Shown here in pieces: positions 23,064 to 30,698 of a stretch of 33,710 bases of DNA; position 1 is the first letter of the stretch; each line of letters begins with the position of its first letter. The DNA lies in contig DVGV01000010.1 of NCBI GenBank assembly GCA_018712545.1, positions 1-33,710 on the forward strand, written 5' to 3'. The translations under genes were made by a program, and so were the position numbers. Under the pieces are notes generated by a model. It was not told where the DNA came from. It made no database searches and saw only the letters and a list, made by a program, of their open reading frames with translations. The stretch comes from Candidatus Coprenecus merdigallinarum. Its GTDB lineage: Bacteria; Bacteroidota; Bacteroidia; Bacteroidales; UBA932.

Positions 23064-24743
23064 CTACTTTGAACCCTTACTGTCCTTAGCGGGCTTGCCG
23101 GAAGTCTTGGACCCGTCGTAGAGGTAGCGCTTGATCTTGTGGGTGGCGGTCTTCTCGAACTCTTCTTCCTGGGGGTCTATCTCACTGATGCGTGAGAATT
23201 TGCTGACTTTCTGATTGACGTAGTCGAGGACTTCTTTCTTGAGGTTTTCGAGTTTCTCCTGTGTAGTGCGCTTGAGTTCGTCGGTCGACTCGAGGAAGGC
23301 CTTGAGCTTCTCGGAGTCGAAGTGGACGAGGGCAGTCAGGCGGCCTTTGCTGGAGGTTACGACAGATTCGGCGACCATCTCGTGGCTGTTGATGACGCTC
23401 TCGACTTCCTCGGGGTAGATGTTCTCGCCGCTGGGGCCGATGATGGTGGTGGAGGAGCGTCCCTTGATGTAGAGCCAGCCGTCTCGGTCGAGGCGGCCCA
23501 GGTCGCGGGTCTTGAACCAGCCGTCCTCGGTAAACGCTGCGGCTGTGGCCTCGGGGTTCTTGAAATAGCCGCGGGTGACATTGTCTCCCTTGACTGCAAT
23601 CTCGCCGACTCCGGTCCTCGGGTCCTTGTCCAGCAGCCTGAGAGTCACGCCCTTGACTACCGGACCGGTGGAACCGAGCCGTACCATGTCGGGGGTGGCG
23701 GCGGCGATGAGGGGCGAGGTCTCGGTGAGGCCGTAGCCTATGGCGTAGGGGAAGCGGGCCTCCAGCAGGAAGCGCTCCACCTCCGGGTCGAGCCTTGCGC
23801 CGCCTATGCCGAAGAAGCGGATGCGGCCGCCGAATTTCTCGAAGAGCTGCTTCCCGGCCTTGCGGTGCATCATTTTCCTCAGGGGCGGTATCCTGTGCAT
23901 GAATCGGAGCAGGGGTGTGGCGGTGAGCTTGGGCAGCACGGCGCTGCGGTATACCTTTTCTATAATAAGGGGTACGGACAATATCGTGGTGGGGCGCACC
24001 TTGGCAAGGGCGCTCATCAGGATCGAGGGGGTGGGGGCTTTCTCGATGTAGTTTACGCTGGCTCCGGCCTGCATCGGGAGTAGCAGGCACATGCTGCACT
24101 CGAGGGTGTGGGACAGGGGCAGCAGGGACAGCCACACGTCCCAGTCGAAGCTCGGGCGGACGTCCTCGGTGGACCAGAGGTTGGCGCAGAGGTTGCGGTG
24201 GCTGAGCATCACGCCCTTGGAGCTGCCGGTGGTGCCGGAGGTGTAGATTATGGCGGCCAGGTCGTCGGGCTGTATCTCCTCTTCGGAGGGCAGGGGGGCG
24301 GGCTCGGAGTCTATAGGCTCTCCCTTGATTATGGAAAAATCGTCGAGGCAGATGATCACGTCGAGGCGGTCGACGGCCTTCTGCAGGACCTTGTACTGGA
24401 GTTTGCGGGAGACGAAGAGGGCTTTGGCCTCGGAATGTTTGAGGATGTGCTTGATCTCGCTTTCGGAAAAATCGGGCAGCATCGGGACGCTGATGCCTCC
24501 GAAGGCGGCGGTGGCGAAGTAGGCTACGCCCCAGTTGGGCATGTTCTGGGAGAGCAGTCCCACGAGGGAGCCGCGGCCGATGCCGTAGCGGGCCAGGAGC
24601 TCCGCGATTTCGCGGGCCTTGGCGTGAAATTCCCCGTAGGTGTAGCCCGGCCCGTCTATGAAGTGCAGGAAGGGCTTGTCCTGATAGTGTGTAAAGGCGA
24701 ATTCGAGCAGCGCCCGAAGCGACCGCTGATGTACGTTGTCCAT
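23064..24743 (-). CDS. AMP-forming long-chain acyl-CoA ligase
   Basis: Activates fatty acids to acyl-CoA via acyl-AMP; 559 residues, in the family range. Motifs: P-loop IIYTSGTTGSSKGVMLSH (about 165-182), FFGIGGARLDPE, GYGLTETSPLI (A5), then DGWFKTRDLGRLDRDGWLYIKGR (A7-A8 region) with TIIGPSGENIYPEEVE, and the C-terminal Lys motif KTATHKIKRY, where Gly of the common KTATGKIKR is His. The protein ends with a Lys/Ser-rich tail (about 545-559). It is third in a leftward unit after parE and the acyltransferase, with a 12-base gap. Together with the acyltransferase it suggests use of exogenous or recycled fatty acids for phospholipid synthesis. Confidence 0.93.
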   Translation of the reverse strand: MDNVHQRSLRALLEFAFTHYQDKPFLHFIDGPGYTYGEFHAKAREIAELLARYGIGRGSLVGLLSQNMPNWGVAYFATAAFGGISVPMLPDFSESEIKHILKHSEAKALFVSRKLQYKVLQKAVDRLDVIICLDDFSIIKGEPIDSEPAPLPSEEEIQPDDLAAIIYTSGTTGSSKGVMLSHRNLCANLWSTEDVRPSFDWDVWLSLLPLSHTLECSMCLLLPMQAGASVNYIEKAPTPSILMSALAKVRPTTILSVPLIIEKVYRSAVLPKLTATPLLRFMHRIPPLRKMMHRKAGKQLFEKFGGRIRFFGIGGARLDPEVERFLLEARFPYAIGYGLTETSPLIAAATPDMVRLGSTGPVVKGVTLRLLDKDPRTGVGEIAVKGDNVTRGYFKNPEATAAAFTEDGWFKTRDLGRLDRDGWLYIKGRSSTTIIGPSGENIYPEEVESVINSHEMVAESVVTSSKGRLTALVHFDSEKLKAFLESTDELKRTTQEKLENLKKEVLDYVNQKVSKFSRISEIDPQEEEFEKTATHKIKRYLYDGSKTSGKPAKDSKGSK

Positions 24744-24755
24744 GATGCTGTGATG

Positions 24756-25334
24756 TTAGTCCAGGTCGTCCCCGGTAGTGAATTTTTCAGGAAACTTTCC
24801 TACCACACCTTTATCTTTGTACCACTGTCTTATGCGTTTGAGGTCGGCGTCCACGTCGTCGGTGATGTGGAACTCTTCCTTGGCGCCGACGGTCTTGGTG
24901 CCCCAGTCGAAATAGCCGAGGAAGACCGGTACGCCGGTGGCCTTGGCTATCAGGTGGAAACCGCCCTTCCACCGCTTCACGGGCCGGCGCGTGCCCTCGG
25001 GGGCGATGGCCAGCTGGAAGTATTCGTCCTTCCCGAACTCCTCTATCATCTGACGGACCAGGTGCGCTCCGCCGCCGGTGGTGCGGTCCACGGGGATGCC
25101 GCCGAGATGCCGCAGGATGGGACCCAGGGGCCATTTGAAGAAGCCCTTCTTGATCATCACCTTGGCATTGCCCCCGACGGAGCGGTAGTAGAGCCAGGAG
25201 ATGACAAAGTCCCAGATGGAGGTGTGTGGAGCTCCGAGTATGATGCACTTGGGGGCGGGGATGGCCTCGTCCATTCCTCTCCAACCCATCATGCTGAGTA
25301 TGCGCTTGGCGGTCTTGGGACTGATGATTCTCAT
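24756..25334 (-). CDS. PlsC-type glycerophospholipid acyltransferase
   Basis: A 192-residue acyltransferase of the 1-acyl-glycerol-3-phosphate type. The acyltransferase blocks are visible: block I HTSIWD (His37...Asp42), block II-like GIPVDRTTGGG, block III IAPEGTRRPVKRWKGGF and block IV VPVFLGYFDWGTK. It lacks obvious membrane segments beyond a short hydrophobic patch, as in other short bacterial members. It lies one base from the parE stop and 12 bases from the acyl-CoA ligase gene, so the three are one transcription unit. Substrate specificity (lysophosphatidate or another lysolipid) cannot be told from the sequence. Confidence 0.88.
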   Translation of the reverse strand: MRIISPKTAKRILSMMGWRGMDEAIPAPKCIILGAPHTSIWDFVISWLYYRSVGGNAKVMIKKGFFKWPLGPILRHLGGIPVDRTTGGGAHLVRQMIEEFGKDEYFQLAIAPEGTRRPVKRWKGGFHLIAKATGVPVFLGYFDWGTKTVGAKEEFHITDDVDADLKRIRQWYKDKGVVGKFPEKFTTGDDLD

Positions 25335-25335
25335 G

Positions 25336-27183
25336 TTATACGATCTCCAGGATTAGGTCGGAACGGAGGTTCTGACGGATGAATGACTGACGGTCCATGG
25401 TGTTCTTGCCCATGTAGAACTGGAGCAGGGGAGGGATGCTGTCGTCCGGGTCGAGACGGACCGGGTCGAGGCGCATCTCCTCGCCGATGAAGTCCTTGAA
25501 CTCCTCGGGGGATATCTCGCCGAGGCCTTTGAAGCGGGTGATCTCGTGGCCCGCTCCGAGTTCCTTCATCGCGGCGGCCTTCTCCTCCTCGTTGTAGCAG
25601 TAGATGCTGCGCTTCTTGTTGCGCACGCGGAAGAGCGGGGTCTGCAGGATGTAGACGTGGCCCTGGCGGATGAGGTCGGGGTAGTACTTCAGGAAGAAGC
25701 TGACCATCAGCAGGCGGATGTGCATGCCGTCCACGTCGGCATCGGTGGCGATGATTATCTTGTTGTAGCGCAGGTTGTCCATGTCCTCCTCGACGTTGAG
25801 GGCGGCCTTGAGCAGGAGCATCTCCTCGTTCTCGCGGACCTCCTTCTCGCTCTTCTGTACGCAGTTGAGGGGCTTGCCGCGGAGGCTGAACACGGCCTGG
25901 GTGTTCACGTCGCGGATCTTGGTGATGGAGCCGCTGGCGGAGTCTCCCTCGGTGATGAATATCGAGGACTGCTCGGCCAGGGGATTGCGGGAGTCGGTAT
26001 AGTGTACGCGGCAGTCGCGCAGCTTCTTGTTGCAGAGGCTGGCTTTCTTGACTTTCTCCTTGATGTTCTTCTGGATGCCGGAGATGGCCTTGCGCTCCTT
26101 CTCGGAGGCCTGGATCTTCTTGAGCATGATGGAGGCCGTCTCGGGATGCTTGTGCAGGTAGTTGTCCAGCTCCTCCTCCACGAAGTCTCCGATGAAGGAG
26201 CGGAGCGAGAGGCCCGGACGCACGTCCTTGGAGCTGAGCTTGGTCTTGGTCTGGTTGCCGAAGCCGGGCTCGTTGACGCGGATGCTGATGGCCCCGACTA
26301 TCGACTGACGGATGTCGGCCGGCTCGAAGTCCTTCTTGAAATGCTCCTTGACGGTCTTGGCCACGGCCTCGCGGAAGGCGGCGAGATGGGTGCCGCCCTG
26401 GGTGGTGTTCTGACCGTTGACGAAGGAGGCAATGTTCTCTCCGTTGCTGTCCCCGTGGGTGATGACGCACTCGATGTCCTCGCCCTTGAGATGGATGGGC
26501 GGGTAGAGCGGCTCGGCGACCATGGTCTCGTTGACCAGGTCCAGGAGGCCGTTCTGGGAGTGGTATGTGGTGCCGTTGAGGCGGAGGGTCAGACCGGTGT
26601 TGAGGTAGGCGTAGTTGCGCACCATGGTCTGGATGAACTCCATGTTGTAGGAGTAGTTGTGGAAGACCTCGTCGTCGGCGATGAAGCTGACGAGGGTGCC
26701 GTTCTTCTCGGAGGAGCCTTCCCCGCTCTCGTCCTTTTCCAGTATACCTTTGGAATAGGTGGCGCTCCGCCATCTGCCGTCCCTCCATGCCGTCACCTGG
26801 AAATATACTGATGTGGCGTTGACCGCCTTTATACCTATGCCGTTGAGTCCTACGCTCTTCTTGAATACCCCGCTGTCGAACTTGCCGCCGGTCATCAGCT
26901 TGCTTGAGGCGTCGATCAGCTTCTCGAGGGGGATGCCGCGGCCGAAGTCGCGCACCGTCACCTGACGGCCCTCTACGGTGATGATAATCTCCTTGCCGAA
27001 GCCGGAGGCGTATTCGTCTATAGAGTTGTCTATCACTTCCTTGACCAGCACATACAGGCCGTCGTCAGGCATCGATCCGTCACCGGTGCTGCCTATGTAC
27101 ATGCCCGGGCGGGTGCGGATGTGGGTGTACCAGTCGAGGGTCTCTATCGCACTTTCATCGTAATTTCTTAATTCTTCGCTCAT
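25336..27183 (-). CDS. parE: DNA topoisomerase IV subunit B (ParE)
   Basis: ATPase subunit of the type IIA topoisomerase that separates daughter chromosomes, paired with ParC. The start at the ATG 27181-27183 (MSEELRNYDESAIETLDW) gives 615 residues. The GHKL ATPase domain carries RPGMYIGSTG, EVIDNSIDEY and DFGRGIP, then GLNGIGIKAVNA. The Toprim region carries EGDSASGSI (about 410), ATDADVDGMHIR (about 480) and FKGLGEIS. The 'QTK' loop is seen in GNQTKTKL. The ending is that of ParE/GyrB. parC is not in the window. It is the first gene of the leftward unit with the acyltransferase and acyl-CoA ligase. Confidence 0.95.
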   Translation of the reverse strand: MSEELRNYDESAIETLDWYTHIRTRPGMYIGSTGDGSMPDDGLYVLVKEVIDNSIDEYASGFGKEIIITVEGRQVTVRDFGRGIPLEKLIDASSKLMTGGKFDSGVFKKSVGLNGIGIKAVNATSVYFQVTAWRDGRWRSATYSKGILEKDESGEGSSEKNGTLVSFIADDEVFHNYSYNMEFIQTMVRNYAYLNTGLTLRLNGTTYHSQNGLLDLVNETMVAEPLYPPIHLKGEDIECVITHGDSNGENIASFVNGQNTTQGGTHLAAFREAVAKTVKEHFKKDFEPADIRQSIVGAISIRVNEPGFGNQTKTKLSSKDVRPGLSLRSFIGDFVEEELDNYLHKHPETASIMLKKIQASEKERKAISGIQKNIKEKVKKASLCNKKLRDCRVHYTDSRNPLAEQSSIFITEGDSASGSITKIRDVNTQAVFSLRGKPLNCVQKSEKEVRENEEMLLLKAALNVEEDMDNLRYNKIIIATDADVDGMHIRLLMVSFFLKYYPDLIRQGHVYILQTPLFRVRNKKRSIYCYNEEEKAAAMKELGAGHEITRFKGLGEISPEEFKDFIGEEMRLDPVRLDPDDSIPPLLQFYMGKNTMDRQSFIRQNLRSDLILEIV

Positions 27184-27213
27184 TATACAGTGAGCCCTTT
27201 TTAGGCTGAAATG

Positions 27214-27221
27214 CAAATTTA
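27214..27221 (-). promoter_or_regulatory. Candidate -7 box for parE
   Basis: Minus-strand TAAATTTG matches TAnnTTTG, about 31 bases upstream of the parE ATG. No -33 match at the standard spacing was found. Confidence 0.4.
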
Positions 27222-27265
27222 TGAAGATTTTCTCGAAGAGTGGCTTCGAGGGGGGAAAAAAATGC

Positions 27266-27273
27266 TACTTTTG
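27266..27273 (+). promoter_or_regulatory. Candidate -7 box for the outer-membrane protein/PCMD/radical SAM unit
   Basis: TACTTTTG matches TAnnTTTG, about 28 bases upstream of the ATG at 27301. The -33 region shows no clear TTTG. Confidence 0.45.
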
Positions 27274-27300
27274 CGGAATAATGTACTAAAGCCAATTCAG

Positions 27301-28092
27301 ATGAGATTCGGATTGAAAACAGCGGTGTGCAGCCTTGTTCTGCTTGCGGCCGCTTTCCAGAACGGGTTCTGTACCCGCAAGTTTGACCGGGGGCTGGGAT
27401 TCAAGGACGCCCCGGTGTTCATGCCCAAGGGGCAGCTGATGTTCGGAGGCACCATATCCTATCAGGACTATAAGTTCTACGACTACAAGTTCCTCATCCT
27501 GGATGATATGAACATCAACGCGTATACTCTTTCGGCCACACCTTATATATATTATTCGTTCGCCAAGAACATGGCGGTGGGCGTGAAGTTCTCATATCAG
27601 AGGACACTTGGACGGGTAGACGAGACAGACTTCTCCCTCTCTCCTGACCTTACTTTCGGTGTCTCGAACTACTATATGCTTCAGCACACCTACTACGGCT
27701 CGTTGTCCTACCGTTACTATATCCCGCTCGGACGCAGCAAGGTATTCGGCCTCTTCAGCGACATATCCCTGAACTTCGGGGCCGGACAGGGCAAGACTCT
27801 GAGCGGTACAGGGGACAATATCACCGGGACCTATCAGGATATCCTGGATGTGGGCATCGACGTGATACCAGGAGTGGCAGTGTTCATTACCAACGAGATG
27901 TGTGTGGAGGCATCGGTGGGTATCCTCGGTCTGGAGTGGAAGCGCATATCCCAGACCACCAATCAGGTCTATGAGGGCAGCTATGAGACGGCCAAGGCCA
28001 ATTTCAAGCTCAACCTGCTGTCAATCAACATAGGTGTCAATTTTGTGATTCCGGTGGGCAAGGACAAGCCTGCTTCCGGGTCTTCTAAATAA
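27301..28092 (+). CDS. Outer-membrane beta-barrel-like protein
   Basis: A 263-residue exported protein, predicted beta-barrel. The start is the ATG at 27301 (MRFGLKTAVCSLVLLAAAF), which begins the signal peptide; the open frame goes back to 27211 but that leader overlaps the promoter. The mature sequence has many alternating aromatic strands (TISYQDYKFYDYKF, YGSLSYRYYIPLG, LLSINIGVNFVIPVG near the end), as in small outer-membrane proteins of Bacteroidota. A cleavage site is probably after NGF-C or so. It is the first gene of a three-gene unit; the next gene's ATG overlaps its stop by one base (TAATG). Function is unknown. Confidence 0.8.
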   Translation: MRFGLKTAVCSLVLLAAAFQNGFCTRKFDRGLGFKDAPVFMPKGQLMFGGTISYQDYKFYDYKFLILDDMNINAYTLSATPYIYYSFAKNMAVGVKFSYQRTLGRVDETDFSLSPDLTFGVSNYYMLQHTYYGSLSYRYYIPLGRSKVFGLFSDISLNFGAGQGKTLSGTGDNITGTYQDILDVGIDVIPGVAVFITNEMCVEASVGILGLEWKRISQTTNQVYEGSYETAKANFKLNLLSINIGVNFVIPVGKDKPASGSSK

Positions 28093-29459
28093 TGCCGGAA
28101 ATGTACAGGAAAATATCAGTAATATCAGTTACCTGCCTGCTGCTTGTCATGGCGGCGGGCTGCATCAAGAACGACATACCGTATCCCCGCAGGCTCGGTA
28201 AGATTACTGCATTCGAGGTCCAGGGCCAGATAGGGAAAGCTGTCGTAGACAGTGTCGCCAGGACAGTCTCTGTGGATGTGGCCGATACTGTGGACCTTGC
28301 CCTGGTCCGTCTGGTCCGCTTCGAGGTTTCGGACGGAACGGCGGTCAGCCCCTCGCCGGACTCTTTGGCGGTGCTGGACCTGACGGAGCCTTTTGAGTTT
28401 GTGCTCTCTACGTATCCGGGCCAGAACTATCTTTGGACGGTAACGGCAGAATATGCCGAGGAACAGGCTCCTGGAGTGGACGCATGGGCGACGGTGGCCT
28501 ATGTCAAGGATGTGCTGCCGTCTGTCCAGGGCACACCAGGTATCAGATGGCGCAAGGCGGATTCGGATCAGTGGCAGGAGACGACGGATCTGAAGCTCAG
28601 CGGAGACAGTGCTTCGGTTGTCCTGAGGGGACTGACGCCGGCAACTGCATATGTCTACAGAATGTATGCCGCGGATAAGGAGGGACCGGAAGTAAGTTTC
28701 ACGACCGAGGAGGCGAGGCAGATGCCGAATATGAGCTTCGATGAGTGGAATATTACGGGCGGAATAGTGTATCCCAATGCTGATCAGGGAGAAAATGCAT
28801 GGTGGGACTCCGGTAACACCGGTGCGCGTCTGGGAGGCAAGGTCCCTACTTCTCAGGAAACGGAATTCCTGGCAGTGCCCGGCGAGGGCAAGAGCGCTGT
28901 GCGCATGGAGACTGTCAATGCCATAATCGCAATGGCTGGAGGCAATATCTTCTCAGGCAGCTTCGGCAGCATACAGGGACTCGGGGCCGAGGTCTTCTTC
29001 GGACGGCCTTTCGATACCCGTCCGCTGAGACTGACCGGATACTACAGCTATGAGCCTCAGGTGATAAATAATGTCAAAGCACCTCAGAACGTGCCTCTAC
29101 CGTTTGACGCATCGACCATCATGGGGCGGATGGACCGCTGCTGTATTTTCGTCTATGTGACCGACTGGGACGGTCCGTTCCGGGTCAATACGACAGAGCA
29201 CGTCTATCTGGATGTCAACGATCCCCATGTGATAGGCTATGGCCAGCTGGTGGACAGCGTAGGTACTGGCGGAGAATACCGTCAGTTTACAGTCGATATC
29301 AAATACCGCAGTCACCGCAAGCCGACCTACTGTGCTGTAGTGGCAGTTGCGAGCCAGTACGCCGATTTCTTTACCGGCGGTATCGGCAGCCTTATGTATG
29401 CGGACGAGTTCGCGTTTGAGTACGACGGCGAAGCGGTATGGGAGGAGGGTTACCGGTAG
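28092..29459 (+). CDS. PCMD-domain surface lipoprotein
   Basis: A 455-residue lipoprotein with lipobox MAAGC (Cys24). Regions: an N-terminal beta domain resembling DUF5018-like strands (about 35-125, ITAFEVQGQIGKAVVD...), a fibronectin-like segment (about 130-210, with SVVLRGLTPATAYVYRM), and a C-terminal PCMD (putative carbohydrate metabolism) domain (about 215-455) beginning MPNMSFDEWNITGGIVYPN and ending FAFEYDG. PCMD domains are typical of Bacteroidales surface proteins linked to glycan use (family knowledge). Its start codon overlaps the stop of the previous gene, and the radical SAM gene overlaps its end by 22 bases, so all three are translationally coupled. The lipid anchor and context suggest a cell-surface location. 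Confidence 0.88.
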   Translation: MPEMYRKISVISVTCLLLVMAAGCIKNDIPYPRRLGKITAFEVQGQIGKAVVDSVARTVSVDVADTVDLALVRLVRFEVSDGTAVSPSPDSLAVLDLTEPFEFVLSTYPGQNYLWTVTAEYAEEQAPGVDAWATVAYVKDVLPSVQGTPGIRWRKADSDQWQETTDLKLSGDSASVVLRGLTPATAYVYRMYAADKEGPEVSFTTEEARQMPNMSFDEWNITGGIVYPNADQGENAWWDSGNTGARLGGKVPTSQETEFLAVPGEGKSAVRMETVNAIIAMAGGNIFSGSFGSIQGLGAEVFFGRPFDTRPLRLTGYYSYEPQVINNVKAPQNVPLPFDASTIMGRMDRCCIFVYVTDWDGPFRVNTTEHVYLDVNDPHVIGYGQLVDSVGTGGEYRQFTVDIKYRSHRKPTYCAVVAVASQYADFFTGGIGSLMYADEFAFEYDGEAVWEEGYR

Positions 29460-30688
29460 GGAAGGGCACCATATCCCTCTCCGAGGCCTCCCGCTTCGGA
29501 CGCAATACGGCATTCAGCTTGATGCTCAAGCCGGTAGGCTCCAGGTGCAACCTGCGCTGCGGATATTGCTACTATCTGGACAAATCCTCGATATACGGCG
29601 GGCGTGAGCCCGTGATGAGCCCCGTCCTGCTGGAGCGGTGTATCAGGGATTTCTGCGAATCCTGCGATCTGCCCGAGCTGACGGTCGAATGGCACGGTGG
29701 CGAACCTCTGCTGGCCGGCATGGATTTCTTCCGCAGCGCCCTGGCATTTGAAAGGAAATATTCCAAAGGCCGTCCGGTGCACAACACCCTCCAGACCAAT
29801 GGAACCTTGATAAATGCCGAGTGGGCCTCATTTTTCCATGACAATAATTTTCTTATCGGCCTTTCCCTGGACGGGCCGGAGGACATTCACGACCGTTTCC
29901 GGCATACTGTCTCCGGCGGAGGGACGTTCCGCTCCGTGATGCACGGGCTGGAGGCTCTGCACCGTGGAAGGGTTGAATTCAATACCCTCACGACCATCAG
30001 CAAGGCGGGGGAGGGCCGTGGAGCGGACGTCTATCGTTTTCTGAAATCCGTCGGCTCCCGCTATATGCAGATGATGCCCGTCTACGAGCATCTGACCGCA
30101 CCGTCCTCCTCTGAGTCCGTGTCTTCGGGGCATATCGCGCCTCCGTCCGACACAGGTTCCGTCCTGGCCCCGTGGTCGGTGGAGCCGGAGGCATTCGGCC
30201 GTTATCTCTGCGATGTCTTCGATGTGTGGGTAAGGGGGGATGCGGGGCAATATTTTGTCCTGACCTTCGATGCGGCCCTTTCCTCCTGGTGCGGGGTGCA
30301 GCCCGGTATCTGTACGTTCTGCGAGAGCTGCGGCGGCAACCTGACGGTAGAGCACAACGGGGACATTTACCCCTGTGACCATTTTGTATATCCGCAGTGG
30401 AGGCTCGGCAATATACAGGATATCTCCCTGAGGGAGGCGGCGACTTCGGCTGAGCTGACCCGTTTCGGACTGGCAAAGCGCACCGACCTTCCGTCCAAGT
30501 GTCTCCGCTGTCCATGGCTGCGCGCCTGCCGCGGCGGCTGCCAGAAGCACCGCTTTGTCTCCGACTCGTCCGTTGAACTGCCTCTATGCCCCGGCTACAG
30601 CATTTTCTATGAGCACATAGCTCCTGCCATGGATAAAATGAAAGCCCTGCTCGAGGCGGGCAGGGCTCCATCTGAAATAGTTCTGTAG
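29438..30688 (+). CDS. Radical SAM/SPASM enzyme of anaerobic sulfatase-maturase type
   Basis: Oxygen-sensitive enzyme of the anSME group, which in known cases converts Cys or Ser of sulfatases to formylglycine. The 416-residue protein has the radical SAM motif CNLRCGYC (Cys37, Cys41, Cys44), preceded by FSLMLKPVGSRC as in known anSMEs. The SAM-binding and strand motifs LTVEWHGGEPLL, TNGTLI and IGLSLDGP follow. The C-terminal SPASM region supplies two auxiliary [4Fe-4S] clusters: CTFCESCGG, GDIYPCDHFV and CLRCPWLRACRGGC, then LCPGY. A Ser/Pro-rich insert (about 222-248) is unusual. The start ATG at 29438 lies within the end of the PCMD gene (22-base overlap). No sulfatase gene is in the window, so its substrate may be elsewhere or may be the coupled lipoprotein (inference). 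Confidence 0.88.
   Translation: MGGGLPVGKGTISLSEASRFGRNTAFSLMLKPVGSRCNLRCGYCYYLDKSSIYGGREPVMSPVLLERCIRDFCESCDLPELTVEWHGGEPLLAGMDFFRSALAFERKYSKGRPVHNTLQTNGTLINAEWASFFHDNNFLIGLSLDGPEDIHDRFRHTVSGGGTFRSVMHGLEALHRGRVEFNTLTTISKAGEGRGADVYRFLKSVGSRYMQMMPVYEHLTAPSSSESVSSGHIAPPSDTGSVLAPWSVEPEAFGRYLCDVFDVWVRGDAGQYFVLTFDAALSSWCGVQPGICTFCESCGGNLTVEHNGDIYPCDHFVYPQWRLGNIQDISLREAATSAELTRFGLAKRTDLPSKCLRCPWLRACRGGCQKHRFVSDSSVELPLCPGYSIFYEHIAPAMDKMKALLEAGRAPSEIVL
30635..30667 (-). terminator. Intrinsic terminator of the 601-residue lipoprotein gene, inside the radical SAM ORF
   Basis: AGCCCTGC (30643-30650) pairs perfectly with GCAGGGCT (30660-30667). On the minus strand the stem is followed by TTTCATTTTATCC. 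It lies about 30 bases past the stop of the leftward gene and within the last codons of the convergent radical SAM gene. Confidence 0.5.
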
Positions 30689-30698
30689 TGTATTCCTG

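Noticed and set aside
23040-23073. Hairpin TTCAAAG/CTTTGAA at the end of the acyl-CoA ligase gene
   Set aside because: The stem is only seven mostly A-T pairs with a 20-base loop, and the T-run is about 20 bases further on; too weak to call a terminator.
25331-26788. A long Arg/His/Pro-rich frame on the same strand as parE
   Set aside because: Out-of-phase shadow of parE, which has all family motifs.
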